Made by a program: the position numbers and the translations under genes
Source of the DNA: Parerythrobacter jejuensis
Lineage (GTDB): Bacteria > Pseudomonadota > Alphaproteobacteria > Sphingomonadales > Sphingomonadaceae
Reading direction: 5' to 3'
NCBI RefSeq assembly: GCF_039536765.1
Contig: NZ_BAAAZF010000001.1
Span: 2,046,001-2,110,000 of the forward strand
Length of the DNA stretch: 64,000 nt
Notes under the pieces: model-generated
Database searches by the model: none
What the model was told of the DNA's origin: nothing
Seen by the model: the letters and a program-made list of their open reading frames with translations, nothing else
Shown: piece after piece, positions 52,735-60,916 of the stretch
Layout of the letters: every line of letters begins with the position of its first letter
Position numbering within the stretch: the stretch's first letter is position 1

Positions 52735-53514
52735 TTGGGCAAGCTGAAAAAGAAGCATTATGAAAAGCTGCTTGAACCGATGGAGGAAGAGCTGGTCTCC
52801 ATGGCCCGTTGGGCGCGGGTGACCGGTGCGCGCATCTGTGTCATTTTCGAAGGGCGCGATACGGCGGGCAAGGGCGGTGCGATTCGCGCGGTAAGCCAGC
52901 GCCTCAATCCGCGCCAATGCCGCGTGGTGGCGCTTTCCAAACCCAATGAGACCGAGCGCACGCAATGGTATTTCCAGCGCTATGTCGCACATCTGCCTGC
53001 CGCAGGGGAAATCGTACTGTTTGATCGCAGCTGGTACAATCGCGCCGGTGTCGAGCAGGTGATGGGCTTCGCTGACGACCAGCAGGTCGCCAGCTTTCTC
53101 GACGAAGCGCCCCGGTTCGAACGCATGCTGGTCGATGATGGCATCCTGTTGTGCAAATACTGGCTGACGACCGATCAGGAAAACCAGGAAGAGCGCCTGG
53201 CCGAACGGCTGGAAGATCCGCTCAAACGCTGGAAACTCTCGCCGATCGATCTAGCCGCGCGCGAAAAATACGATGCCTATACCGAGGCGCGCGAGGCGAT
53301 GCTGGAAGCAACACATAACGACCATGCACCGTGGACCCTGGTCGATTTCAACGACCAGAAACGCGGGCGGCTGACGCTGGTGCGCGATCTGCTCGATCGC
53401 TTGCCCGATACGCATATCGAGCCTGAACCGCTGGAGTTTCCGGAGCTGGGCCGCGCGCCTCGGCAGGAAAGCTACACTGTGCTCGATCCGATCAGCAATT
53501 ATCCGGTCGACTAG
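52735..53514 (+). CDS. ppk2: Polyphosphate kinase 2 family protein
   Basis: A 259-residue PPK2-type enzyme that moves phosphate between polyphosphate and nucleoside di- or monophosphates. It has Walker A FEGRDTAGKGGAIRAVSQ, the lid region with LNPRQCRVVALSKPNETER, and Walker B EIVLFDRSWYNRAGVEQVMG. The start is TTG, with GAGGAGAGGG at proper distance, and gives the family N-terminus (KLKKKHYEKLLEPMEEELV). The single-domain layout fits the class I/III group; ADP or AMP preference is not decidable. It is convergent with the Meh-like gene, overlapping by 4 nt. Confidence 0.92.
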   Translation: MGKLKKKHYEKLLEPMEEELVSMARWARVTGARICVIFEGRDTAGKGGAIRAVSQRLNPRQCRVVALSKPNETERTQWYFQRYVAHLPAAGEIVLFDRSWYNRAGVEQVMGFADDQQVASFLDEAPRFERMLVDDGILLCKYWLTTDQENQEERLAERLEDPLKRWKLSPIDLAAREKYDAYTEAREAMLEATHNDHAPWTLVDFNDQKRGRLTLVRDLLDRLPDTHIEPEPLEFPELGRAPRQESYTVLDPISNYPVD

Positions 53515-54362
53515 GAAAGCGTCGCGCTTGCCTTCAACGTTTGGCGGCCATCGGCAGCAAAAGCGCCAAGCTCCAGTCCGTTATTCCCTTGTTTCAGGGC
53601 AAGATGCAGCGGTTCGCCTGCAATGGCCGGGCTGATGGCGCGGAAGGCGAAGCCGGCCAGCGCGTTGTCGCCATATTCCTGCGCCACGAGCTGGAGCAAC
53701 AGGCTGGTAATCAGCGGCCCGTGGACGACCAGCCCGCGATAGCGCTCCACATCACTGGCATAGGGGGCGTCATAGTGGATGCGGTGGGTGTTGAAGGTCA
53801 GCGCGGAATAGCGGAACAGCAGAGTTTCGGAGGGTGTGAATGTTCGCACTGTGCCCCAATCACTGGCGTCGAACTTTCCCTCACCGGGCGCTGGCGGGCT
53901 GAGCGGAGCGTCGGGCGCTGCGGCATCACGATAGACCAGCGTTTGCGTTTCGCGCACAGCCTCGATCTCGCCCGCCATGGTCACATGTTCGACCTCGACA
54001 AAGCCGAGCTTGCCGCTCTTTCCGTCTTTTTCGCTGACCGAAACAATTCGGCTGGTGCGCGTGATTGCCGCGCCGATTTCCAGCGGTGCCTGGAAGGCGA
54101 TTTCGCTCGCGGCCCACATCCGGCGGGGCAGCGGGATCGGCGGAAAGAAACTGTCAGCGCTATCATCGCGAGCCGGGTGGCCGTCTGCGCCCAAGGCATT
54201 GGACGGCGCTTGAGGAGTACAGAGGCACAGGTGAATGCCCTGCGGCATTGCCCGGTCCCGCATCTCGAGATCAAAGGTCGCACACCAGCGCCGCGCGAGC
54301 GCGTGATCAAGCGTGTCGCTCTGGGCCATCTCGCGCCCGATCCATGCATTCCAATTGCTCAT
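53511..54362 (-). CDS. Mesaconyl-C4-CoA hydratase-like (Meh/HTD2) protein
   Basis: A 283-residue double hot-dog protein. The N-terminal half (FAS1-like/MaoC dehydratase N) has FFPPIPLPRRMWAASEIAF and ITRTSRIVSVSEKDGKSGKL, which I recognise from the Meh hydratase of Chloroflexus and its HTD2 relatives. The C-terminal half holds LLFRYSALTFNTHRIHYDAP with the catalytic Asn/His and YRGLVVHGPLITSLLLQL. Meh hydrates mesaconyl-C4-CoA to citramalyl-CoA. The neighbouring CoA transferase gene resembles Mct, the enzyme just before Meh, which supports this reading. It is last in a four-gene minus-strand operon, 13 bp after the thiolase gene. The true substrate here is an inference. Confidence 0.8.
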   Translation of the reverse strand: MSNWNAWIGREMAQSDTLDHALARRWCATFDLEMRDRAMPQGIHLCLCTPQAPSNALGADGHPARDDSADSFFPPIPLPRRMWAASEIAFQAPLEIGAAITRTSRIVSVSEKDGKSGKLGFVEVEHVTMAGEIEAVRETQTLVYRDAAAPDAPLSPPAPGEGKFDASDWGTVRTFTPSETLLFRYSALTFNTHRIHYDAPYASDVERYRGLVVHGPLITSLLLQLVAQEYGDNALAGFAFRAISPAIAGEPLHLALKQGNNGLELGAFAADGRQTLKASATLS

Positions 54363-54375
54363 ATTGGCCAGCTCA

Positions 54376-55605
54376 TCAGGCCGCGCGCTCGAAGATGGCG
54401 GCGATGCCCTGTCCGCCGCCGATGCACATGGTCTCGAGGCCATAGCGCACCTCGCGGCGGTGCATTTCATGGGCCATATCGGCCAGGATGCGGCCTCCTG
54501 TTGCACCAATCGGGTGGCCAAGCGAAATGCCCGATCCGTTGACGTTCACAATCTCGCGCCGGCTGTCATCCTCCGACCAGCCCCAGCCCTTCAGGACCGC
54601 GAGTGCTTGGGGCGCAAAAGCTTCATTGAGTTCGACCAGGCCGATATCGTCCCAGCTCTTGCCGGTGCGGGCAAACAGCCGCTCGACCGCCGGAACCGGG
54701 CCAATGCCCATCCGGCTGGGGTCACAGCCTGCAGCAGCCCAGCCTTCGAACCACAGCAGCGGCTCCAGCCCCAGTTCTTCCACCTTGTCCTCCGCCACGA
54801 CCAGGCACGCAGCGGCGGCATCGTTTTGCTGGCTGGCATTGCCCGCGGTCACGACTGCATCGGGGTTCTGCTTGCCTTCGATCGCGCGGAGCGCACCCAG
54901 CGATTCCATCGTCGCATCGGCGCGGTAGCCTTCGTCGTGCGAAAAGGTGACGGGATCGCCGCGCCTTTGCGGTACATCGACCGGCACCAATTGCGCATCG
55001 AACTTGCCGTCGGCCCATGCCTTGGTGGCGTTCTGGTGGCTGCGGACCGCGAATGCATCGCAGGCCTCGCGGCTGATGCCGTAATCACTGGCGAGGTTCT
55101 CTGCCGTCTCGATCATCCCGCTGATCACGCCGAAGCGTTCGATCGGCTGGCTCATCAAGCGACCGCGCGTTAGCCGGTCCCACAGCACCATGTCGCCCAT
55201 TCGCGCGCCCTTGCGGGCCTTGGTAGTGTAATGCTCGACATTGGACATGCTCTCGACGCCGCCTGCGACCACCACGTCTGCCGCGCCGGTCTGCACCATC
55301 ATGGCCGCGTTGACGATGGCCTGCAGGCCCGATCCGCAGCGCCGGTCGAGCTGGTAGCCGGGCACTTCGAGCGGCAAGCCCGCCGCCAGCCAGCTCCAAT
55401 GACCGATGCAGGGCGCTTCGCCGCTGCCATAGCCTTGGCTGAAGACCACATCGTCGACGCGGGCCGGATCGATTTTGCTCCGCTCCATCAGCGCTTTCAG
55501 GATCACCGCGCCCAGAGCGCCAGCCTCCATCGGGGCAAGGGTGCCGCCGAACTTGCCGACGGGGGTACGCAAGGGGGTGCAGATAGCAACGCGGCGTAGG
55601 GTCAT
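54376..55605 (-). CDS. Acetyl-CoA C-acyltransferase (thiolase)
   Basis: A 409-residue thiolase. The nucleophile is in LDRRCGSGLQAIVNAAMMVQ (about residue 90), the His motif in VELNEAFAPQALAVLKGWGW, then VNGSGISLGHPIGATGGRIL and METMCIGGGQGIAAIFE-like ETMCIGGGQGIAAIFE with the second Cys. The in-frame ATG giving TLRRVAICTPLRTPVGKFG is family-like; the longer frame adds 17 residues from the upstream intergenic. It is the third gene of the four-gene acyl-CoA operon, 16 bp after the Mct-like gene. It could release acetyl-CoA from the final 3-keto intermediate. Confidence 0.92.
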   Translation of the reverse strand: MTLRRVAICTPLRTPVGKFGGTLAPMEAGALGAVILKALMERSKIDPARVDDVVFSQGYGSGEAPCIGHWSWLAAGLPLEVPGYQLDRRCGSGLQAIVNAAMMVQTGAADVVVAGGVESMSNVEHYTTKARKGARMGDMVLWDRLTRGRLMSQPIERFGVISGMIETAENLASDYGISREACDAFAVRSHQNATKAWADGKFDAQLVPVDVPQRRGDPVTFSHDEGYRADATMESLGALRAIEGKQNPDAVVTAGNASQQNDAAAACLVVAEDKVEELGLEPLLWFEGWAAAGCDPSRMGIGPVPAVERLFARTGKSWDDIGLVELNEAFAPQALAVLKGWGWSEDDSRREIVNVNGSGISLGHPIGATGGRILADMAHEMHRREVRYGLETMCIGGGQGIAAIFERAA

Positions 55606-55621
55606 GATGTAATGTCCAGGT

Positions 55622-56848
55622 TCAGGATTTGTCAGAAAGGGCAACGGTTCCGGCATCTACCAACTTGCCGATGGCGCCGGAAGAAAGGCCCAGCCTTTCA
55701 GCGAGGATTTCCTCGCTATGCTGGCCGAGATAGGGGGCCGGGGCCGGGTCACCGGCTTGCTTTTCCGGCATATTGGCAAAGCTGCGCGTGGCCGGATAAT
55801 CGAACCCGCTCGGGTTGGCCGGGGCCGGGCCGAACAGGGGATTGTCGCCGACCAGCTGTGGATCGTTGGCGGCTTCGTACATGGTGCGATAGCGTTCATA
55901 GGTTGTGCCTTCGGCGGCCATACGCGCTTCCAGTTCGGCATAATCATGCTGTTCCGATTTGGCCTGGAACAGGTCAAACAACGCGTGGCGGTGCCGGAAA
56001 CGGGGATCGTCCCCGTCGGCGAAGCGCACGCCGACTTTCTCTTCCAGCGCAGCGATGTCCTGCTCAAGCCCGAAGGCTTTGACGAGGCCGTGCCACTGCT
56101 TGGCCGTGAGGGCTGCGACCATAAACCGCTGGCCATCCCTGCTGCGGAAGTCGCGCCCGAAAGCGCCCCAAATGGCGTTGCCCAGCCGTTCCCTGTCACC
56201 GCCACGATACAGCATTTCAGCCATTGCGCCCGAATTGGCCATGGTGCCGATCGCGACATCGCCCAGCGGCACGCGCACTTCGCTGCCTTCACCCGTGGCA
56301 TTGCGATGATGCAGCGCCGCCAACAGGGCAAAGGCGCAATAGGCGCCGGTGATGAAGTCCCACGCCGGCAGCACCTGGCTGACCGGCGGTGCGGTTTCGA
56401 TATCCCATTCTTCCGGGCCCATCATCAAAGGGTACCCGCTGGCCGCGTTGACGGTGAAATCCATCGCCTGGCGACCGTCATGCCAGCCCATGATCCGCAC
56501 GCTGACCATATCTGTGCGGTCTTTCGCCACCGCAGCATGGCCGAGGAAACTTTTCTCCGGCAAATTGGTGATCAGCTGGCCTGTTCTATGCGCCAGCTCG
56601 ACCAGCAATTCACGTCCCTCGCCGCTGCGCAGATCCAGCGCGACCGATTTCTTGGCGCGATTGAGGTTTTCCCAGCTGAGCGAGCGCCCTTCTTTGGTGA
56701 GCATATAGCGATCATAATCGAGCCCGCCTGCCTTGTGATCGACGCGGATGACCTCAGCCCCCATTTGCGCGCAATAGAGTCCCGCCGTGGGCGAGGCCAC
56801 AAAGCTGGAAGTCTCGATGATCGAGAGGTCGTTGAGCAGATTATACAT
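55622..56848 (-). CDS. Family III CoA transferase (Mct-like, 2-methylfumaryl-CoA isomerase)
   Basis: A 408-residue CaiB/BaiF-type enzyme. The N-terminal part has FVASPTAGLYCAQMGAEVIR, GGLDYDRYMLTKEGRSLSWE and LNRAKKSVALDLRSGEG, then FTVNAASGYPLMMGPEEW, QVLPAWDFITGAYCAFALL and IWGAFGRDFRSRDGQRF. These blocks agree, as I remember them, with mesaconyl-CoA C1-C4 transferase (Mct) from the 3-hydroxypropionate bi-cycle more than with carnitine or formyl-CoA transferases. Mct moves CoA within mesaconate. The adjacent Meh-like hydratase gene strengthens this. The catalytic Asp of the family probably lies in the middle region (about 165-170). It is second in the operon; a 78-nt inverted repeat lies just upstream. 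Confidence 0.82.
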   Translation of the reverse strand: MYNLLNDLSIIETSSFVASPTAGLYCAQMGAEVIRVDHKAGGLDYDRYMLTKEGRSLSWENLNRAKKSVALDLRSGEGRELLVELAHRTGQLITNLPEKSFLGHAAVAKDRTDMVSVRIMGWHDGRQAMDFTVNAASGYPLMMGPEEWDIETAPPVSQVLPAWDFITGAYCAFALLAALHHRNATGEGSEVRVPLGDVAIGTMANSGAMAEMLYRGGDRERLGNAIWGAFGRDFRSRDGQRFMVAALTAKQWHGLVKAFGLEQDIAALEEKVGVRFADGDDPRFRHRHALFDLFQAKSEQHDYAELEARMAAEGTTYERYRTMYEAANDPQLVGDNPLFGPAPANPSGFDYPATRSFANMPEKQAGDPAPAPYLGQHSEEILAERLGLSSGAIGKLVDAGTVALSDKS

Positions 56849-56897
56849 TCGTTACTTTCTTGTTACGTGCGGATCGGACCTCTGTCCGACCCTTGCG

Positions 56898-56975
56898 GCA
56901 CCGGCCCAATCCCCCACCCGGCCTCCCAAACAGTATCGTGCCGTGGGTGGCCGGGTGGGGGGAGTGGGCCGGTGC
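56898..56975 (-). repeat. Long imperfect inverted repeat between acyl-CoA dehydrogenase and Mct-like genes
   Basis: CCCCCACCCGGC (56911-56922) pairs with GCCGGGTGGGGG (56950-56961); after a 2x3 internal loop GCACCGGCCCA (56898-56908) pairs with TGGGCCGGTGC (56965-56975). The loop is 27 nt. The 23-bp stem is very GC-rich, sits in the 151-bp gap inside the operon and has no T-run after it, so it is more likely an RNA stabiliser, processing site or attenuator than a plain terminator. Confidence 0.6.
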
Positions 56976-56999
56976 GGCCGAGCCGTCAGGCGAGCCAAC

Positions 57000-58175
57000 T
57001 CAAGAATTCTCCGCAAATTCGCGCAGCATGTGCTTGGCGATCTGCAGATACAGGATCTGCGTCGTGCCTTCATAGATGCGATAGATGCGGGCATCGCGGA
57101 AGAACCGTTCGGCATCATATTCGGCCAGATAGCCCGCGCCGCCATAGACCTGCACCACCCGATCGACGACGCGGCCGCACATCTCGCTGGAGAAGACCTT
57201 GAAGGCTGCCGCCTTGCGCAGGATGTTCTCACCCTTGTCGGCGCGTTCTGTCACGTCCTTCATCATCGCTTCGGCGGCGTAGATTTCCGTCTCGCTCTCG
57301 GCCAGCATTTGCTGGATCAGCTGGAAATTGGCGATTGGTTCGCCAAACGCCTTGCGCTCATTGGCATAGCGCACAGCACTGTCGAGCGCGCGGCGGGCAT
57401 AGCCGGCGGCGGCTGCGCCCACGGAAATGCGGCCATTGTCGAGGCTCATCATGGCGAACCGGAAGCCCTTGCCGGTTTCAGCGCCCAGCAAGGCATCACC
57501 GGGCACCTTCACATCCTCCAGGATCACGTCGGAGATATGGCTGCCCTCCTGGCCCATCTTCTTGTCCGGGCTGGCGGTGGAAACGCCGGGCGTATCCATC
57601 GGTACGATAAAGGCGCTGACATGGGCGTTCTTGGGCAGCGCCTCTTTCTCGGTCCGTGCCATGATCAGGCCGACCTGCGCATGCGGGGCATTGGTGATGT
57701 AGCGTTTGGTGCCGTTGAGGATCCAGCCATTGCCGTCCGGATCAGGCTTGGCCGTGGTCGCCATGGCCGCACTGTCGGAACCGGAGCCCGGCTCGGTCAG
57801 ACCGAAGCAAGCGATTTCACCGGCGGCAATGCGGGGCCACCATTCGGCCTTCTGGGCATCGGTCGCGCCATTCTTGATCGCCGAATTGAACATCCCGACA
57901 TTGATCGAGAAGATCGAACGATAGGCCGGCGCGGCATAGGCCATAGTGTTGACCACGCGGGCATATTGCGAAGTGTTGAGCCCGGCCCCGCCATATTCCT
58001 CTGGCACGGTCAGCCCGAACAGCCCCATTTCTTTCATCTCGGTGACAATTTCGTCAGGGATCTTGTCGTTGGCGATCACGTCCTTCTCGGCCGGGATCAG
58101 CCGCTCGCGCACATAGCGGTCTAGCTGCTCGATGAATTGTTCGAATGTCTCGGGATCCATGCCGGTTGCGGCCAT
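57000..58175 (-). CDS. Acyl-CoA dehydrogenase
   Basis: FAD-dependent dehydrogenase of 391 residues. The N-terminal helical domain begins FEQFIEQLDRYVRERLIPAE with FGLTVPEEYGGAGLNTSQYA, the middle beta domain has ACFGLTEPGSGSDSAAMATT and WILNGTKRYITNAPHAQVGL, and the C-terminal domain has RKAFGEPIANFQLIQQMLAE and VQVYGGAGYLAEYDAERFFR. The catalytic base is the Glu in YRIYEGTTQILYLQIAKH. It introduces a double bond into an acyl-CoA and passes electrons to electron transfer flavoprotein. First gene of the operon; branched short-chain acids are possible substrates given the Mct/Meh-like partners. Confidence 0.93.
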   Translation of the reverse strand: MAATGMDPETFEQFIEQLDRYVRERLIPAEKDVIANDKIPDEIVTEMKEMGLFGLTVPEEYGGAGLNTSQYARVVNTMAYAAPAYRSIFSINVGMFNSAIKNGATDAQKAEWWPRIAAGEIACFGLTEPGSGSDSAAMATTAKPDPDGNGWILNGTKRYITNAPHAQVGLIMARTEKEALPKNAHVSAFIVPMDTPGVSTASPDKKMGQEGSHISDVILEDVKVPGDALLGAETGKGFRFAMMSLDNGRISVGAAAAGYARRALDSAVRYANERKAFGEPIANFQLIQQMLAESETEIYAAEAMMKDVTERADKGENILRKAAAFKVFSSEMCGRVVDRVVQVYGGAGYLAEYDAERFFRDARIYRIYEGTTQILYLQIAKHMLREFAENS

Positions 58176-58195
58176 GTGGGACAGTCCTTTGTTGC

Positions 58196-58438
58196 CTATT
58201 GCTGTGGTTCTTCGGTGCCGGCCCGCTCAGGCGCGGCAGGATCGGAGGCCGGCTCTTGCACAGGTGTAGTGTCGAGTGCTTCGGGCGGCAATTTGCGGGC
58301 TTCGATCATTGCGGCTGCTTCATCGAGGGCCTGCGCTTCGCCTACCGTTACGCCGCCGGGGCCTGGATCATTCTCCCCCGGGCCACAAGCTGCCAGAAAT
58401 GCCAGCAAGGCAATGGGTGTGATCGTGGAGCGAGTCAT
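58196..58438 (-). CDS. Small hypothetical lipoprotein
   Basis: An 80-residue predicted lipoprotein starting TRSTITPIALLAFLAACGPG, lipobox L-A-A-C at about 15-18. The rest is Pro-, Glu- and Ala-rich (EAQALDEAAAMIEARKLPPE, PVQEPASDPAAPERAGTEEP), with a short helix and a disordered tail. An ATG 12 nt upstream is also in frame. It lies 20 bp downstream of the start side of the acyl-CoA dehydrogenase gene, on the same strand and ahead of it, so it may be co-transcribed with that operon. No family recognised. Confidence 0.65.
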   Translation of the reverse strand: MTRSTITPIALLAFLAACGPGENDPGPGGVTVGEAQALDEAAAMIEARKLPPEALDTTPVQEPASDPAAPERAGTEEPQQ

Positions 58439-58471
58439 GGTGGGTACCATAGCGCAGCCGTCACAAAGAAA

Positions 58472-58506
58472 AAGCGGGCCTTTCGGTTTGCTCGAAAGAC
58501 CCGCTT
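58472..58506 (-). terminator. Rho-independent terminator
   Basis: AAGCGGGCCTTTCG (58472-58485) pairs with CGAAAGACCCGCTT (58493-58506) with one mismatch around a 7-nt loop. On the minus strand it is followed by TTTTTCTTTG. It ends the transcript of the Ala-rich lipoprotein at 58.5-58.9 kb. Confidence 0.85.
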
Positions 58507-58530
58507 CCCTGAATGCGAAAAATTGCTGCC

Positions 58531-58896
58531 TTACTGGTCGACAACTGCCTCGGCAGCGTCAGCCGCGTCATTGGCGGCATCGGTGATATCGCCAGCGGTT
58601 GCGGCAGCAGCATCGACAGCAGCCTGGACATCGGCGGCCGCATCGGCAGCAGCTTCACCGGCAGCTTCGGCAGTTGCCTGCTCTTCGGCGGTGGCTTCGG
58701 TGCTGGCTTCTTCGGCGGTGTCTGCGGTTGCGGCATCGTCGGCCACAGGCTCGTCGGCCACTTCGGTCATCGCTTCATCGGCCGGGATTTCGACATTGTC
58801 GGCCATGGCTTCCTCGGACGCGTCCTCGGTGTCGCCGCAAGCGGCAAGGGTAAGGGCGCCGGCGGCCACCAGGCCAAAACGCAGTGCTGTTTTCAT
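58531..58896 (-). CDS. Ala/Glu/Asp-rich lipoprotein of unknown function
   Basis: A 121-residue predicted lipoprotein with lipobox L-A-A-C at about 17-20 (KTALRFGLVAAGALTLAACG). The mature chain is made almost only of Ala, Glu, Asp, Thr and Val (AMADNVEIPADEAMTEVADE, AEEASTEATAEEQATAEAAG, AAVDAAAATAGDITDAANDA) and should be a highly acidic, partly helical rod. TGGAGGAAAA precedes ATG. A terminator lies 25 bp after the stop, so it is its own unit. It is divergent from recQ. Composition alone would also fit spurious translation, but signal, ribosome site and terminator support a real gene. Confidence 0.75.
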   Translation of the reverse strand: MKTALRFGLVAAGALTLAACGDTEDASEEAMADNVEIPADEAMTEVADEPVADDAATADTAEEASTEATAEEQATAEAAGEAAADAAADVQAAVDAAAATAGDITDAANDAADAAEAVVDQ

Positions 58897-59067
58897 GGTG
58901 TTTTCCTCCAGTCAGAATTTTCGACCCCACGCGCCTGGAGCACGCGGTCGGGCATCGTCTAGCCCCGGCAAGCCGTGATGGCCAAGGGAAAACTGGCCAT
59001 GCTGCCTTGCGTAGGGCCCAGCTTGTGCCATGCCGGGCGGGTGGACGCAGACACTCTTCGAACCGGA

Positions 59068-60846
59068 ATGGACCAGGCCCGCGAGCAATTGCGGGAGGTT
59101 TTCGGCTTTGGCGATTTCCGGGGGCGCCAGGCTGAAGTGGTGGAGCGCGTCATGGATGGGTGCTCGACGCTTGGTGTCATGCCGACCGGTGCGGGCAAAT
59201 CGCTGACCTACCAATTGCCGGCGACGCTGTTGCACGGCACCTGCATTGTGATTTCACCACTGATCGCCCTTATGCATGACCAGCTGCGTGCGGCCCGCGC
59301 CAACGGCATCCGCGCCGCCACGCTGACCAGCGCCGATGCCGATTGGCGCGAGACGATGGATGCCTTTCGTGCTGGTGCGCTCGACCTGCTTTATGTTGCG
59401 CCTGAACGGGCAAGCCAGCCCTCTTTCTGTGATTTGTTGACGGCGGCGCCGCTGGCAATGTTTGCCATCGACGAGGCGCATTGCGTTTCCGAATGGGGGC
59501 ATGATTTCCGGCCCGATTACCGCCAGTTGCGTCCCTTGATGGACCGGTTCGGCGATGTGCCCCGCCTGGCGCTGACCGCGACGGCAGACGCCCATACCCG
59601 CAGCGACATCATGGCCCAGCTCGGCATCCCCGACGAAGGACTGGTGGTGGCCGGTTTTGAACGCCCCAATATCCGCTACGCCATTCGCCACCGTGACAAT
59701 CCCGTCCGCCAATTGACGCAATTGATGGAGGATCATCCCGGGCCCGGTATCATTTATGCGCCCACGCGCCGCAAGGTGGAGGATCTGGCAGCCAAGCTGG
59801 CAGCCGCCACCGGGCGCCCCGTCCTGCCCTATCATGCCGGGCTGGAGCCGGGGACGCGCGCCCGGCACCAGGCAGAATTCGTCGCCAGCGAAGAAGTGGT
59901 GATGGTCGCCACCATTGCGTTCGGAATGGGCATCGACAAACCCGATGTGCGTTTCGTGGCGCATGCCGGCATCCCCAAATCGATCGAGGCCTATTACCAG
60001 GAAACGGGCCGGGCCGGGCGTGATGGCGACCCGGCACAAGCGACGATGTTGTGGGGGGCAGAGGACTTCGCCCGGGCCCGGATGCGTCTTGCCGAGATGC
60101 CGGAAGACCGGCGCGAGGGGGATCGCAAACGGCTCGATACGCTTGCCAATCTGGTCGAGACAGCCGGATGCCGTCGCGCCATCCTGTTGCGGCATTTTGG
60201 CGAGGACCCGCCACAGACATGCGGCAATTGCGACAATTGCCTCGACGCGCCCGAAGTGATCGACGCCACCGAGGTGGCGCGCAAATTCCTCTCAGCGGCC
60301 TATCGCACCGGGCAAAGCTTCGGCTTTGGCCATCTGCAAAAGGTACTGACCGGCGCGGATGACGAGCGTGTGCTGGCCAAGGGTCACGATCATCTCACGG
60401 TGTTCGGGATCGTCGAGGGCGAGGAAGCGGCACTGCTGCGGCCTGTCAGCCGGGCCTTGCAGGCACGCGGGGCGCTTGTTGCGACCGAACATGGCGGGCT
60501 GACGCTGGGCGGCGATGCGCGCGATATTCTGAAAGGTGAGGCCTCGGTCCTGATGGTCAAGCCGCCCAAACAGGCGCGCCGCGGGCGCAAGTCGCGCAGC
60601 GGATCAAGCGGTGGCGGGGTCAATCCGGTGGGCGATCCCTTGTTCGACGCGCTGCGGGAATTGCGCCGTCAGCTGGCAATCGAAGGGCAGGTGCCGCCCT
60701 ATCTCATCTTCCACGATGCCACGTTGCGGGAATTCACCGCGACACGTCCGGCGACGCTGGCAGAGATGGGCTCCATTGCGGGCGTAGGGGCCAAGAAACT
60801 CGACGCCTATGGCGAACAATTCCTCGACTGCATCCGGCAACACTGA
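59068..60846 (+). CDS. recQ: ATP-dependent DNA helicase RecQ
   Basis: 3'-5' DNA helicase (about 592 residues) acting in recombination and fork repair. Helicase motifs: VFGFGDFRGRQAEVVERVMD (motif 0), MPTGAGKSLTYQLP (Walker A), FAIDEAHCVSEWGHDFRPDY (Walker B and aromatic loop), LALTATA, IIYAPTRRKVEDL, TIAFGMGIDKPDVRFVAHAG and YYQETGRAGRDGDPA. The zinc site of the RQC region is CRRAILLRHFGE then CGNCDNC. One HRDC domain ends the protein (DPLFDALRELRRQLAIEGQV). The start codon is not certain: the ORF extends to 58975, but the family N-terminus begins at DQAREQLREVF. Confidence 0.94.
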   Translation: MDQAREQLREVFGFGDFRGRQAEVVERVMDGCSTLGVMPTGAGKSLTYQLPATLLHGTCIVISPLIALMHDQLRAARANGIRAATLTSADADWRETMDAFRAGALDLLYVAPERASQPSFCDLLTAAPLAMFAIDEAHCVSEWGHDFRPDYRQLRPLMDRFGDVPRLALTATADAHTRSDIMAQLGIPDEGLVVAGFERPNIRYAIRHRDNPVRQLTQLMEDHPGPGIIYAPTRRKVEDLAAKLAAATGRPVLPYHAGLEPGTRARHQAEFVASEEVVMVATIAFGMGIDKPDVRFVAHAGIPKSIEAYYQETGRAGRDGDPAQATMLWGAEDFARARMRLAEMPEDRREGDRKRLDTLANLVETAGCRRAILLRHFGEDPPQTCGNCDNCLDAPEVIDATEVARKFLSAAYRTGQSFGFGHLQKVLTGADDERVLAKGHDHLTVFGIVEGEEAALLRPVSRALQARGALVATEHGGLTLGGDARDILKGEASVLMVKPPKQARRGRKSRSGSSGGGVNPVGDPLFDALRELRRQLAIEGQVPPYLIFHDATLREFTATRPATLAEMGSIAGVGAKKLDAYGEQFLDCIRQH

Positions 60847-60855
60847 CCAGCCGAT

Positions 60856-60894
60856 TTGACTCTTCATCCTTCTCGATATAAATATGATATCATA
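60856..60894 (+). promoter_or_regulatory. AT-rich promoter with perfect palindrome upstream of the SPFH operon
   Basis: TTGACT (60856-60861) fits a -35 box, and TATAAA/TAAATA (60877-60884) a -10 box at 15-17 nt. The 12-nt palindrome TATGATATCATA (60883-60894) overlaps the start region, where a bound repressor would block transcription. A near-perfect ribosome site AAGGAGGTG (60904-60912) follows. The ribbon-helix-helix protein of the operon is a candidate binder. Confidence 0.55.
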
Positions 60895-60916
60895 ATTATA
60901 TTGAAGGAGGTGCTCC

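Noticed and set aside
55718-57202. 494-codon ORF on the plus strand across the CoA transferase gene
   Set aside because: It crosses a clear gene and the hairpin region and continues into the acyl-CoA dehydrogenase gene; no motif supports it.
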